Source: Bradyrhizobium diazoefficiens (GTDB lineage: Bacteria; Pseudomonadota; Alphaproteobacteria; Rhizobiales; Xanthobacteraceae). From it: a stretch of DNA of 64,000 nucleotides. The notes under the pieces are model-generated. The model was not told the DNA's origin. It made no database searches and saw only the letters and a list, made by a program, of their open reading frames with translations. Both the position numbers and the translations under genes were made by a program. Below are positions 8,744 through 16,773 of the stretch, piece after piece (the stretch's first letter is position 1; every line of letters begins with the position of its first letter). The stretch covers positions 843,265-907,264 of the forward strand of contig NZ_JAFCKW010000001.1 in the NCBI RefSeq assembly GCF_018129965.1. Direction: 5' to 3'.

Positions 8744-9567
8744 TGCGGCGCCGCGTTCAGCATGGGCTGGGCGACGGCATTGGCCCCCAAGCCCCATTTA
8801 TCGAGCACGGCCTTGTAGGCGCCGTCGGCGATCATAGCGGCGAGCGTCTCGGTCACGACCTCGCGCAGGGCGGTGTCGTCCTTGCGGAACATGATGCCTT
8901 GATAGCCTTTCGCAAAAGGCTCGCCGACGATGCGATATTTGCCGGGCTCCTGCGTCTGCGCATAGGGCAGTGTCTCGCTGCCCTGCACGGCCGCATCGAT
9001 ACGGCCCTGCTTGAGCTGGTTGCGCACGTCGATCGAGTTCTCACCGGGGACGTACTGGATCGCGGGTTTGCCGGCGGGATCGCAATTCTGCTTGCTCCAC
9101 TTCTCGATCTCGACCGGGAAGCTGGTGCTGCGGGTGGTGCCGACCTTCCTGCCGCAGAGATCGGTCGCGGCTTTCGCCTCGTTGTCGGCCAGTACGAAGA
9201 ACTGCGGCCCGGTCGCGAGGTAATCGACGAAATCGGCGGTCTCGCGCCGCGAGGCGCGATCGGAGATGCCGGAGATGATGAAATCGGCGCGCCTGGTCTG
9301 GAGCGAGGGGATCAACTCGGCGAACGGCGTCTCGCTCCAGACGATCTTGAGCCCACCGAGCCGCTTGGCGAGTTCGCCCGCAAGGTCGATATCGAGCCCG
9401 ACGAGGTCATTGGTCGCGGGATCGCGATATTCCATCGGCGCGTAGGTGGAGTTGACGGTGAGCTTCAGCGTGCCCGCCTGCTTGATCTCCGCCGGAAGCT
9501 CGGCTGCCTGTGCGGCGGCCACGGCAGCGCATGCTGCGACGGCGAGAAGATGCGAGAGGCGTGTCAT
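8740..9567 (-). CDS. Polar amino acid ABC transporter substrate-binding protein (second receptor)
   Basis: A 275-residue periplasmic family-3 binding protein with a Sec signal (MTRLSHLLAVAACAAVAAAQA) and mature start ELPAEIKQAG. It has YAPMEYRDPATNDLVGLD and closely resembles the receptor at 6294-7112, so the pair are probably old duplicates with different ligand preferences. The start at 9567 is fixed by a strong Shine-Dalgarno (AAAGGAGCTGAC) just upstream; an earlier in-frame ATG is weaker. It is the first gene of the transporter set, downstream of the carbamoylase gene (30 bp gap). Confidence 0.92.
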   Translation of the reverse strand: MTRLSHLLAVAACAAVAAAQAAELPAEIKQAGTLKLTVNSTYAPMEYRDPATNDLVGLDIDLAGELAKRLGGLKIVWSETPFAELIPSLQTRRADFIISGISDRASRRETADFVDYLATGPQFFVLADNEAKAATDLCGRKVGTTRSTSFPVEIEKWSKQNCDPAGKPAIQYVPGENSIDVRNQLKQGRIDAAVQGSETLPYAQTQEPGKYRIVGEPFAKGYQGIMFRKDDTALREVVTETLAAMIADGAYKAVLDKWGLGANAVAQPMLNAAPQ

Positions 9568-9597
9568 GTCAGCTCCTTTGCCGGCGCCCTGCAAAAC

Positions 9598-10554
9598 TCA
9601 GTCCGCATCGAGAACGGACGGCTCGATGACGCCGGCGCGTTCGGTGATCACCCGATACTGCTCGGGCCGACGGTGGGCGGCGAAGTTGAACATCTTGTCC
9701 TTGCCCTGGCGGCAGAGGTCGAGATCGATGTCCGCGACGATGACCTCGTCCGCGAGCGTCTGCGCCTGCGCAACGATGCGGCCGTTGGGATCGACGATGC
9801 AGGAGCCGCCGATCAGACCGGAGCCATCCTCCTCGCCCGCCTTCGCCACCGAGATCGCCCAGGTTGCGTTCATGTAGGCATTTGCCTGCGTGACCAGCGT
9901 CGAGTGGAAAGTGCGCAATGCAGCGTCCTCGGTGACGCCGCCATTGGGATCGTAGGCCGCCGAATTGTAGCCGATGCAGACGAGTTCGACGCCCTGCAGG
10001 CCGAGCACGCGCCAGGATTCCGGCCAACGGCGGTCGTTGCAGATCATCATGCCCATGATGGCGTGGGCCCAGGCAGATCCCGCGCGGAAGGCGGGAAAGC
10101 CGAGATCCCCATAATCGAAATACCGCTTCTCGAGCTGCTGGTAGCGCGCACCAGGCCGCGGTTCGACCGAGCCCGGCAGGTGCACCTTGCGATAGCGGCC
10201 GAGGATCTCGCCGTCGCGATCAACCAGGATGGAACAATTGTAGCGGCGGCCATCGGATGTCAGCTCGGCAAAGCCGACATAGAACCCGACGCGCAGCGCA
10301 CGCGCGCGATCGAACAGCTTTGCCACGGTCGGGTTCGGCATCCCGCGCTCGAAATACCGGTCAAGCTCTTCGCCCTCCAGCAGCCAGCGTGGAAAGAACG
10401 TCGTGAAGGCAAGCTCGGGAAACACCACGAGGCTTGCGCCGCGGCCGGCCGCCTCCTCCAGCATGGCGAGCATCCGGCTGAGCGTATGCTCGCGCGTATC
10501 GGCTTTTTGCGTCGGCCCCATTTGAGCTGCGGCGGCACGAAGAACACGAACCAA
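9598..10554 (-). CDS. N-carbamoyl-D-amino-acid hydrolase (D-carbamoylase), nitrilase superfamily
   Basis: A 318-residue carbon-nitrogen hydrolase that converts N-carbamoyl-D-amino acids to D-amino acid, CO2 and ammonia, the last step of D-selective hydantoin use. With the TTG start at 10554 the triad is E47 (VFPELAF), K123 (YRKVHLPG) and C172 (MMICNDRRWPE), close to the Agrobacterium enzyme (Glu47, Lys127, Cys172). TFFPRW, LEKRYFDYGDLGFP and NDRRWPESWRV also match that enzyme. This TTG follows a GGAGG with a 5-nt gap; another TTG at 10566 is in frame but has no such site. It is divergent from a LysR gene and leads the transporter genes. An alternative is another N-carbamoyl hydrolase of the superfamily. 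Confidence 0.88.
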   Translation of the reverse strand: MVRVLRAAAAQMGPTQKADTREHTLSRMLAMLEEAAGRGASLVVFPELAFTTFFPRWLLEGEELDRYFERGMPNPTVAKLFDRARALRVGFYVGFAELTSDGRRYNCSILVDRDGEILGRYRKVHLPGSVEPRPGARYQQLEKRYFDYGDLGFPAFRAGSAWAHAIMGMMICNDRRWPESWRVLGLQGVELVCIGYNSAAYDPNGGVTEDAALRTFHSTLVTQANAYMNATWAISVAKAGEEDGSGLIGGSCIVDPNGRIVAQAQTLADEVIVADIDLDLCRQGKDKMFNFAAHRRPEQYRVITERAGVIEPSVLDAD

Positions 10555-10566
10555 GACTGCCTCCAA

Positions 10567-10705
10567 TCTGTGCGCAGTGCTGCCTCAATGGGCGAATGAA
10601 CCCTTTGAAGCGACGCGCAAATCCGCGCCCATTACGCGGAAGCGGGGCTGCAAAATCAATTCGTTCTGCTATGATCTTTCGGCCCTGAGTATAATCGGCA
10701 GTGAT
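10567..10705. promoter_or_regulatory. Divergent control region of the carbamoylase operon and LysR gene
   Basis: About 140-150 bp separate the TTG-started carbamoylase gene from the divergent LysR ATG. The region just ahead of the LysR start (10650-10705) is comparatively AT-rich. Such gaps normally hold LysR T-N11-A sites; I cannot single one out reliably. Confidence 0.35.
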
Positions 10706-11632
10706 ATGAACCTGCGCCAGCTCGAGATCCTGCGTGCCGTCATTCGCCATCGCACCACGGTGGCGGCGGCGGACGAACTGGCGCTGTCGCAGCCGGCGGT
10801 CAGCAATGCGCTGAAGACGATGGAGGCGCAGGCGGGCTTCGCGCTGTTCGAGCGCGTCAACAACCGGCTGTTTCCGACCGCCGAAGCGATGGCGCTCTAC
10901 AAGGAGAGCGAGGCGATCTTCGCACTGCATGCCAAGCTCGAGAACCGCGTGCGCGATCTGCGCGAGAACCGCTCCGGGCATCTTGCCATCGTCGCGACGC
11001 CGCCGCTGGCCTACAGCATCATCCCGTCGGCCCTGTCCAGCTTCCTGCGCCGCCGTCCGGACACGCGCGTCTTCTTCGACGTGCGCCGCTATGAAGGCAT
11101 CATCGAAGGCGTGCTCAGCCGCGTCGCCGAGCTCGGCTTTGCGCTTGGCCTGACGCATCATCCCGGCATCGCGCACGAAGTCGTGCACACCGGCGAGATG
11201 GTCTGCGTGCTGCCGCCGCAGCATCCGCTCGCGGGCAAGCCCGTGATCTCGGCAGCGGATCTAGCAGGCCTGCCGTTCATCGGGCTCGAGCGCGGCACGC
11301 GGCTCGGCGAGGCCGTGCGCGACAGTTTTGCCCGCGCCGGGGCGCCGTTCCGGCCAACCGTCGAGGTGCGCTACTGCAACACGGCCTGCGTACTGGCGGC
11401 CGCCGGCGTCGGCGCCGCGGTGGTCGATCCGTTCTCGCCGCTGCAGAATGGCGGCGGCGGTCTCGTGGTCCGGCCGTTCACGCCGACCACGCACGCGGTG
11501 GCCTATATGCTCTGGTCGGAAGCCGAGCCGCTGTCCCGGCTGGCCAAGGCTTTTCTCGCCGAGGTCCGCAAGGAAAGCGCGCTCCTGGAGCGCACAGCGC
11601 CGCACCAGCAACATGGGGCCGGAATCGACTGA
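10706..11632 (+). CDS. LysR family transcriptional regulator
   Basis: A 308-residue LysR regulator. The helix-turn-helix spans about residues 1-60, with TTVAAADELALSQPAVSNAL as recognition region. The effector-binding domain runs from about 90 to 295 (HLAIVATPPLAYSIIPSAL). The ATG at 10706 gives the canonical MNLRQLEILRAV start; an upstream in-frame extension would add a non-family leader. It is divergent from the carbamoylase operon and probably controls it, and it lies 38 bp upstream of the amidotransferase gene, which may be in its own transcript. The inducer is unknown, perhaps an amino acid, N-carbamoyl compound or hydantoin. Confidence 0.93.
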   Translation: MNLRQLEILRAVIRHRTTVAAADELALSQPAVSNALKTMEAQAGFALFERVNNRLFPTAEAMALYKESEAIFALHAKLENRVRDLRENRSGHLAIVATPPLAYSIIPSALSSFLRRRPDTRVFFDVRRYEGIIEGVLSRVAELGFALGLTHHPGIAHEVVHTGEMVCVLPPQHPLAGKPVISAADLAGLPFIGLERGTRLGEAVRDSFARAGAPFRPTVEVRYCNTACVLAAAGVGAAVVDPFSPLQNGGGGLVVRPFTPTTHAVAYMLWSEAEPLSRLAKAFLAEVRKESALLERTAPHQQHGAGID

Positions 11633-11670
11633 GCTTGCGCCCGCGCGCGCAGCTTTTTACCAGAGAGCAC

Positions 11671-12384
11671 ATGGCACGCATCACCATCATCGAGACCGGG
11701 CAGGTCCCACCAAAATATCGCGAGCAGCACGGCTCGTTTCCCGACATGTTCGAACGCATGGTCCGCGCCGAGGACCCGACGGCCACGGTCGAAGTGGTCA
11801 GCATCCCGAATGGCGATGCGCTGCCCGATCCGGGCAAGCTCGAGGCCGTGCTGATCACGGGCGCGGCTGCCGGCGTCTATGACGAACTCGACTGGATCGC
11901 GCCGCTGGAAGATTTCGTGCGCACCGCCTATGCCAACAAGACGCCGATGGTCGGCGTCTGCTTCGGCCATCAATTGGTCGCGCAGGCGCTCGGCGGCACC
12001 GTACGAAAATCCGAGAAGGGCTGGGGCATCGGCCGGCACGTCTATCAGGTCCTGCCCGAGAACGGCGTTGTGGATGGCGAGACGGTCGCACTCGCCGCAT
12101 CGCATCAGGACCAGGTGATCGAGCCGCCCGGCGAGGCACTGACGATCCTCTCGTCCGACTTCACGCCGCATGCCGGCCTGCTCTACGCCAATGGCGCGAC
12201 GCTGACCGTGCAGCCGCATCCGGAATTCGACCTCGGGTTCGCACAAGTGTGCTGCGATCTGCGCGACGGCAAGGCGCCGGATGATGTCGTTGCGGCGGCG
12301 CGGGAGTCTCTCGCCCAGCCGCTGGACAGTGCACGGCTCGGTGCGGCGATCACAAGGTTTCTGGCGAGGCGCACGGCTCCTTAG
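11671..12384 (+). CDS. Class I glutamine amidotransferase (GMP-synthase-like)
   Basis: A 237-residue stand-alone GATase1 domain. The nucleophile is C97 in VGVCFGHQL and the His-Glu pair is H183/E185 in QPHPEFD, so the catalytic triad is complete. Family members hydrolyse glutamine or gamma-glutamyl compounds, such as gamma-glutamyl-GABA in polyamine breakdown; no synthetase partner is fused or adjacent. The ATG at 11671 gives MARITIIETG, the family start. It follows the LysR gene in the same direction and may belong to the catabolic island, possibly recycling nitrogen. The specific substrate is unknown. Confidence 0.88.
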   Translation: MARITIIETGQVPPKYREQHGSFPDMFERMVRAEDPTATVEVVSIPNGDALPDPGKLEAVLITGAAAGVYDELDWIAPLEDFVRTAYANKTPMVGVCFGHQLVAQALGGTVRKSEKGWGIGRHVYQVLPENGVVDGETVALAASHQDQVIEPPGEALTILSSDFTPHAGLLYANGATLTVQPHPEFDLGFAQVCCDLRDGKAPDDVVAAARESLAQPLDSARLGAAITRFLARRTAP

Positions 12385-12410
12385 TCCGCAGAGTCCGCCA
12401 CGCGGCCTCT

Positions 12411-12566
12411 TCCCTTCTCCCCTTGTGGGAGAAGGTGGCGCGAAGCGCCGGATGACGGGTATGCATCCGCGCATTCAAACGAGAGTTGGACTCGCGGAGA
12501 GAGACCCCTCACCCGGCTCGCCGTTGCGCGTCGAGCCACCCTCTCCCACAAGGGGAGAGGGTGAAG
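12411..12566. repeat. Paired palindromic repeat, CTTCTCCCC type
   Basis: Two hairpin arms face each other across about 90 bp. The left arm contains CTTCTCCCCTTGTGGGAGA and a GGCGCGAAGCGCC palindrome; the right arm contains CTCTCCCACAAGGGGAGAG. A near-identical element is at 19409-19578. It lies between the amidotransferase and DUF1348 genes, whose 3' ends converge, and could fold into a transcript-end structure. Confidence 0.8.
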
Positions 12567-12587
12567 CACCGCCGCTCGTAAGAGATT

Positions 12588-13055
12588 TCAGAACGGATCC
12601 GTCCCCAGCCCCGGCACATCCGCCGGCCGCGGCCCGGGCGCAGGCCAGTGAAAGCGGCGATCCTTCTCCGCAATCGCGATGTCGTTGATCGACGCCTCGC
12701 GCCGCTTCATCAAGCCGTGCTCGTCGAACTCCCATTGCTCGTTGCCGTAGGAGCGATACCACTGGCCGCCGGCATCGTGCCATTCGTACTGGAAGCGCAC
12801 CGCGATGCGGTTCTCGTCGAAGGCCCAGAGGTCCTTGATCAGGCGGTACTCGCGCTCCTTCTCCCATTTGCGGGTGAGGAACGCCACGATGGCCTCGCGG
12901 CCCTGCAAGACCTCGGAGCGATTGCGCCAGCGGCTGTCCTCGGTATATGCGAGCGACACGCGCACCGGGTCGCGCGAATTCCAGGCATCCTCGGCCATGC
13001 GGGCCTTCTGCGCGGCGGTCTCTCGGGTGAAAGGCGGAAGCGGCGGGCGCGACAT
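12588..13055 (-). CDS. DUF1348 / SnoaL-like (NTF2-fold) protein
   Basis: A 155-residue small cytoplasmic protein of the nuclear-transport-factor-2 fold. Characteristic stretches are [20 protein letters not shown] near the N-terminus, [18 protein letters not shown], and [19 protein letters not shown]. The family is common in proteobacteria and has no firmly assigned reaction. The gene stands alone, downstream of ybgC on the same strand after a 94-bp gap, where other alphaproteobacteria often carry tolQ. No signal peptide or membrane segment is visible. Confidence 0.88.
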   Translation of the reverse strand: MSRPPLPPFTRETAAQKARMAEDAWNSRDPVRVSLAYTEDSRWRNRSEVLQGREAIVAFLTRKWEKEREYRLIKDLWAFDENRIAVRFQYEWHDAGGQWYRSYGNEQWEFDEHGLMKRREASINDIAIAEKDRRFHWPAPGPRPADVPGLGTDPF

Positions 13056-13149
13056 GATGGCCTCATCGATCTGGTCGGGCCATCAATCTATCGCCGCATC
13101 CGCCGGAGTCGAGTGGGCATCATCGATCGGCCGATCACTTATCGGGCGA

Positions 13150-13608
13150 TCAGGAAATCAAATCGGCCTTCATCAGCGTCCGGATCGATTTCGGGATCGG
13201 CTGGGCGCGGCCGCCGCTGATGAAGGCGACGCGTACTTCGGCCTTCACCAGCACGTCCTCGCCGCGCCGCACCTCCTGAGCCAGCATGATCGAGGCGCCC
13301 TTCACCGCGACCGGCCAGGTCACGACGTCGAGCACGTCGTCCATCCGCGCGGGCTTGAGGAAATCCAGCTGCATCGAGCGGACCACGAAGGCAAAGCCCG
13401 CATCATCCGTCGCGGGCTGCTCGAACAGCGCCTGCTGCTCGGCGCCCATCAACCGCAGATGATTGGTCCGCCCGCGCTCCATGAAGCGCAGATAATTGGC
13501 GTGATAGACGATGCCTGAAAAATCCGTGTCCTCGTAGTAGACGCGGACCTGCATGTGATGGCGGCCGTCGCGGATCTCGCCGTCGAGATGGGACATGAGG
13601 CCCTTCAT
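13150..13608 (-). CDS. ybgC: YbgC family acyl-CoA thioesterase
   Basis: A 152-residue hotdog-fold thioesterase that hydrolyses short-chain acyl-CoAs and is usually linked to the Tol-Pal envelope system. The YbgC signature YYEDTDFSGIVYHANYLRF with its catalytic Asp is intact, followed by ERGRTNHLRLMG. Two starts are possible: ATG at 13608 overlapping the stop of the truncated toxin gene, or ATG at 13596 (MSHLDGEIRDG), which looks more like the family N-terminus. The gene lies downstream of ruvB, but no tolQ-tolR-tolA-tolB genes follow it here. Confidence 0.92.
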   Translation of the reverse strand: MKGLMSHLDGEIRDGRHHMQVRVYYEDTDFSGIVYHANYLRFMERGRTNHLRLMGAEQQALFEQPATDDAGFAFVVRSMQLDFLKPARMDDVLDVVTWPVAVKGASIMLAQEVRRGEDVLVKAEVRVAFISGGRAQPIPKSIRTLMKADLIS

Positions 13609-13845
13609 TGGATATCGGCCGCCAATTTCAACAACCGAGCCGCCGCAAGCAATCGCTTGTCATGCGTCCAGATCGAGGCCTCGACCGTCAGCATCGTCGA
13701 TGCCAGCAGGTGGACATCGACGTATCCAATACCCAGTCCGGACAATTTCCGCTTGGCAATGAACTCGAAGACTTCGTCATTGCTGGCGATCGTCGCCTTG
13801 GGACTCATGGGGTCCCTCGACATCAGAGATAGCATCATTTGGTGA
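13605..13845 (-). pseudogene. VapC-like PIN-domain toxin, C-terminal remnant
   Basis: About the last 70 residues of a PIN-domain ribonuclease toxin. ATIASNDEVFEFIAKRKL is followed by SGLGIGYVDVHLLAS, IWTHDKRLLAAA and a short tail to a TGA at 13605. These match the second half of VapC, including two acidic residues of the active site (YVD and THD). The first half, with the initial VDTS motif, is absent: upstream only 45 bp remain before the ruvB stop codon. No VapB antitoxin is present. It is therefore most likely a decayed toxin left by deletion between ruvB and ybgC. The left (5') limit is approximate. Confidence 0.7.
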
Positions 13846-13888
13846 AGTATTCCATGCCTTAGACGCCACCCCCACGCGCGGAGCAGCC

Positions 13889-14944
13889 TCAATCGCCCTC
13901 GGTCTCGTCCGTGCCGAACAGACCAAACTGTGCCGCCGCATCGCGCGAGGGCTCGGCGATGCCGAGATGGCGGAAGGCATGCGTGGTGAGCAGGCGGCCG
14001 CGCGGGGTGCGCTGGAGATAGCCGCACTGGATCAGATAGGGCTCGATGATGTCCTCGATCGCATCGCGCGGCTCGGACAAGGCCGCCGCCATCGTCTCGA
14101 CGCCGACCGGGCCGCCACCATAGTTCATCGCGATGGTCGTGAGATAGCGGCGGTCCATGGCGTCGAGACCCGCGGCGTCGACCTCGAGCGCACTCAGCGC
14201 ATGGTCGGCGATCTTGCGATCGATCCTGTCGGCATCGGCGGCCGAAGCGAAATCGCGCACGCGTCGGAGCAGACGGCCGGCAATGCGCGGCGTGCCGCGG
14301 GCACGGCGCGCGATCTCGTTGGCGCCGTCCGCACTCATGCCGACATTGAGCACGCGCGCGCCGCGGGTGACGATGCTCTCCAGTTCCTCAATGGTGTAGA
14401 AATTGAGCCGGACCGGAATGCCAAAACGATCGCGCAGGGGATTGGTGAGCAGGCCGGCGCGCGTGGTGGCGCCGACGAGGGTGAATTTCGACAGCTCGAT
14501 CTTCACCGAGCGCGCCGCCGGGCCCTCGCCGATGATGAGGTCGAGCTGGAAATCCTCCATCGCGGGATAGAGCACCTCCTCCACCGCCGGGCTGAGGCGA
14601 TGGATCTCGTCGATGAACAATACGTCGCGCTCTTCGAGATTGGTGAGCAGGGCCGCAAGATCGCCAGCCTTGGCGATCACGGGACCGGATGTCGCGCGAA
14701 AGCCGACGCCGAGTTCCTTCGCCACGATCTGCGCCAGCGTCGTCTTGCCGAGGCCGGGGGGACCGACGAACAGCACGTGATCCAGCGCCTCGCCGCGCTT
14801 GCGCGCCGCCTCGATGAAGATCGAGAGGTTCTTGCGCGCCTGCTGCTGGCCGACGAAATCGGACAGCGATTGCGGGCGCAGCGCGGTATCGCCGACGTCG
14901 TCGGAGCGACGCTCGGGCGAGACCATGCGGGGGGGCGTGTTCAC
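13889..14944 (-). CDS. ruvB: Holliday junction branch migration helicase RuvB
   Basis: A 351-residue AAA+ motor that drives branch migration of Holliday junctions with RuvA. Walker A is GPPGLGKT (61-68), Walker B is FIDEIHR, sensor 1 lies in LVGATTRAG, and the C-terminal winged helix contains [17 protein letters not shown]. Length is normal for the family. Its ATG overlaps the stop of the deaminase-like gene by 4 bp (14941-14944), so it is coupled to that gene rather than directly to ruvA. Confidence 0.98.
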   Translation of the reverse strand: MNTPPRMVSPERRSDDVGDTALRPQSLSDFVGQQQARKNLSIFIEAARKRGEALDHVLFVGPPGLGKTTLAQIVAKELGVGFRATSGPVIAKAGDLAALLTNLEERDVLFIDEIHRLSPAVEEVLYPAMEDFQLDLIIGEGPAARSVKIELSKFTLVGATTRAGLLTNPLRDRFGIPVRLNFYTIEELESIVTRGARVLNVGMSADGANEIARRARGTPRIAGRLLRRVRDFASAADADRIDRKIADHALSALEVDAAGLDAMDRRYLTTIAMNYGGGPVGVETMAAALSEPRDAIEDIIEPYLIQCGYLQRTPRGRLLTTHAFRHLGIAEPSRDAAAQFGLFGTDETEGD

Positions 14945-15360
14945 TCGTTGCCTCTGCGGTACTTGTTCGGCAGCAGCTCGCCGATCGTGACCTTCTGCGG
15001 CGTGCGGCCGTTGTTGGGCACGATTACCTTCGCCTTGGCATCGTAATCATGGATCAGTTCGCGGCAGGTGCCGCAGGGCGAGACGACGGCGATGGTGCCG
15101 GGCTCGCCGGGCTTCGGATGGCGCACGGCGACGATGCTCTCGATGCCGTGGTCGCCGGTCTCGGTGATTGCGCGTCCGATCGCGATCGCTTCGGCGCAGA
15201 TCGCGTTGCGGCCGATATAGGCATCGATGTTGACGCCGGTCACGATCCGGCCGTCGCGGGTGCGCATCGCCGCCCCCACCTCCTGCCAATCGTTGCGATA
15301 GCGCTGGCTGATTGCATCGGTGGCGGCGGCGATCAACTCCTTGTCCTTCTTGGTCAGCAT
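14941..15360 (-). CDS. Cytidine-deaminase-like protein embedded in the ruv operon
   Basis: A 139-residue member of the cytidine/blasticidin-S deaminase fold. The zinc site is complete: C55-A-E57 in NAICAEAIA and C96/C99 in [26 protein letters not shown] near the N-terminus and NIDAYIGRN fit small tetrameric cytidine deaminases rather than tRNA adenosine deaminase. It would convert (deoxy)cytidine or a related nucleoside to the uridine form. It sits between ruvA (41 bp upstream) and ruvB (4-bp overlap), an unusual companion for recombination genes. Substrate assignment is inference; blasticidin-type relatives have other substrates. Confidence 0.87.
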   Translation of the reverse strand: MLTKKDKELIAAATDAISQRYRNDWQEVGAAMRTRDGRIVTGVNIDAYIGRNAICAEAIAIGRAITETGDHGIESIVAVRHPKPGEPGTIAVVSPCGTCRELIHDYDAKAKVIVPNNGRTPQKVTIGELLPNKYRRGNE

Positions 15361-15401
15361 GCGCGAGATATCGTCCCTGGTCGGTTTGCGGCGGACATAG
15401 C

Positions 15402-16019
15402 CTATTTCGCCAGTTCCTTGAGGCCAAGCCGGATGAGCTGCGCGGTCTCGGCATTCTCACCGGCGCTGCGCGCGGCCGAGGCGATCGCGGCGGCGGCCTG
15501 CGGCTGGCCGTAGCCGAGATTGACCAGCGCCGAGATCGCGTCCGCCACGGGCCGCGGAGCGCGCTGGTCGTCGACGGCGCCGGCGAGATGAACCACGGCC
15601 GGATCGACATTGGCGAAGGCCGGCGCCTTGTCCTTCAATTCGGTGACGATGCGCTCGGCGACCTTGGGCCCGACGCCGGGCGTGCGCGCCACCGCCGCCT
15701 TGTCGCGCAGCGCGATCGCGTTGGCGAGATCGGCAGGCGCCAGCGTGCTCAGCACGGCCAGCGCAACCTTGGCGCCGACGCCCTGCACGGTCTGGAGCAG
15801 GCGAAACCATTCGCGCTCCTGGTCGGTGCGGAAGCCGAACAGCTTGATCTGGTCCTCGCGGACGTAAGTCTCGATCGAGAGCACGGCGGCCTCGCCGGGC
15901 GAGGGCAGATGCTGCAGCGTGCGGGCCGAGCAATGCACCTGGTAGCCGACGCCGCCGACGTCGAGCAGCACGTAATCCTCGCCGTAAGAATCGATCAGGC
16001 CCTTGAGCTTGCCGATCAT
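15402..16019 (-). CDS. ruvA: Holliday junction DNA helicase subunit RuvA
   Basis: A 205-residue protein that binds four-way junctions and recruits RuvB. The N-terminal OB fold ([20 protein letters not shown]), helix-hairpin-helix region ([17 protein letters not shown] and [15 protein letters not shown]) and C-terminal RuvB-binding domain ([16 protein letters not shown]) are all present. The ATG at 16019 overlaps the ruvC stop by 4 bp. Confidence 0.98.
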   Translation of the reverse strand: MIGKLKGLIDSYGEDYVLLDVGGVGYQVHCSARTLQHLPSPGEAAVLSIETYVREDQIKLFGFRTDQEREWFRLLQTVQGVGAKVALAVLSTLAPADLANAIALRDKAAVARTPGVGPKVAERIVTELKDKAPAFANVDPAVVHLAGAVDDQRAPRPVADAISALVNLGYGQPQAAAAIASAARSAGENAETAQLIRLGLKELAK

Positions 16020-16543
16020 AGTCCCACCACCTTCAGCATGAGCGCCGTGCTCTGGCGGTGATGAGCGTGGGTGATGGCGATGGCGAGCGCATCGGCGGCA
16101 TCCGCGGACGGCGGCTCGGCCTTGGGCAGCAGGATCTTCAGCATCATCGCGATCTGGTGCTTGTCGGCGTGACCGGCGCCGACCACCGTCTTCTTGACCT
16201 GGTTCGGGGCGTATTCGGCGACAGAGATGCCGAACATCGCGGGCGCCAGCATCGCGACGCCGCGGGCCTGGCCGAGCTTCAGCGTCGCGACGCCGTCCTT
16301 GTTCACGAAGGTCTGCTCGACCGCGGCCTCCATCGGCTGGTGGCCGGACAGGACCGCTGCAAGCCCCTGGTGGATCGCGAGCAGACGGCTCGCCAGCGGC
16401 AGGTCGTCCGGCGGTTCCACCGACCCGCAGGCGACGTAGATCAGCCTGTTACCATCAGCCTCGATCACGCCCCAGCCGGTGCGGCGGAGGCCGGGATCGA
16501 TGCCGATGATTCGAACGGGGCCACGAATCGGGAGCGCAGTCAT
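16016..16543 (-). CDS. ruvC: Crossover junction endodeoxyribonuclease RuvC
   Basis: A 175-residue RNase-H-fold resolvase that nicks Holliday junctions symmetrically. The acidic active site is visible as D in [15 protein letters not shown] in [12 protein letters not shown] and D residues in [14 protein letters not shown]. The ATG at 16543 ([11 protein letters not shown]) gives the normal length; a longer in-frame start 34 codons upstream is not conserved-looking. It is the first gene of the ruvC-ruvA-deaminase-ruvB set. Confidence 0.97.
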   Translation of the reverse strand: MTALPIRGPVRIIGIDPGLRRTGWGVIEADGNRLIYVACGSVEPPDDLPLASRLLAIHQGLAAVLSGHQPMEAAVEQTFVNKDGVATLKLGQARGVAMLAPAMFGISVAEYAPNQVKKTVVGAGHADKHQIAMMLKILLPKAEPPSADAADALAIAITHAHHRQSTALMLKVVGL

Positions 16544-16651
16544 GCGCCAGTGATAGCGGCTGGCCGCCGTGGGGGAAACAGAAACGGAACGGAAGTAACA
16601 GGGGAAGTGAGGAGCCGTGCGTTGGGTAGAACCCCCGTACCTCACTCGCGG

Positions 16652-16750
16652 TCGTCATACCCCGCGAAGGGTATCCAGTACGACGTGGCTTCTCAGTATT
16701 CTCCGGGCGTCTCTGGAATACTGGATCGCCCGGTCGAGCCGGGCGACGAC
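16652..16750. repeat. Palindromic repeat between yebC and ruvC
   Basis: Inverted arms GTCGTCATACC and GGGCGACGAC flank shorter inverted copies of TATCCAGTA / TACTGGAT. The inner part (GGAATACTGGATC) is shared with repeats at 25662-25783 and 36695-36794. It fills most of the 230-bp gap after yebC. Confidence 0.7.
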
Positions 16751-16773
16751 AGCGGCATTCGGAACCGGAGACC

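Noticed and set aside
12411..12566. CRISPR-like repeats
   Set aside because: The arms are inverted, occur once per locus and are not evenly spaced direct repeats.
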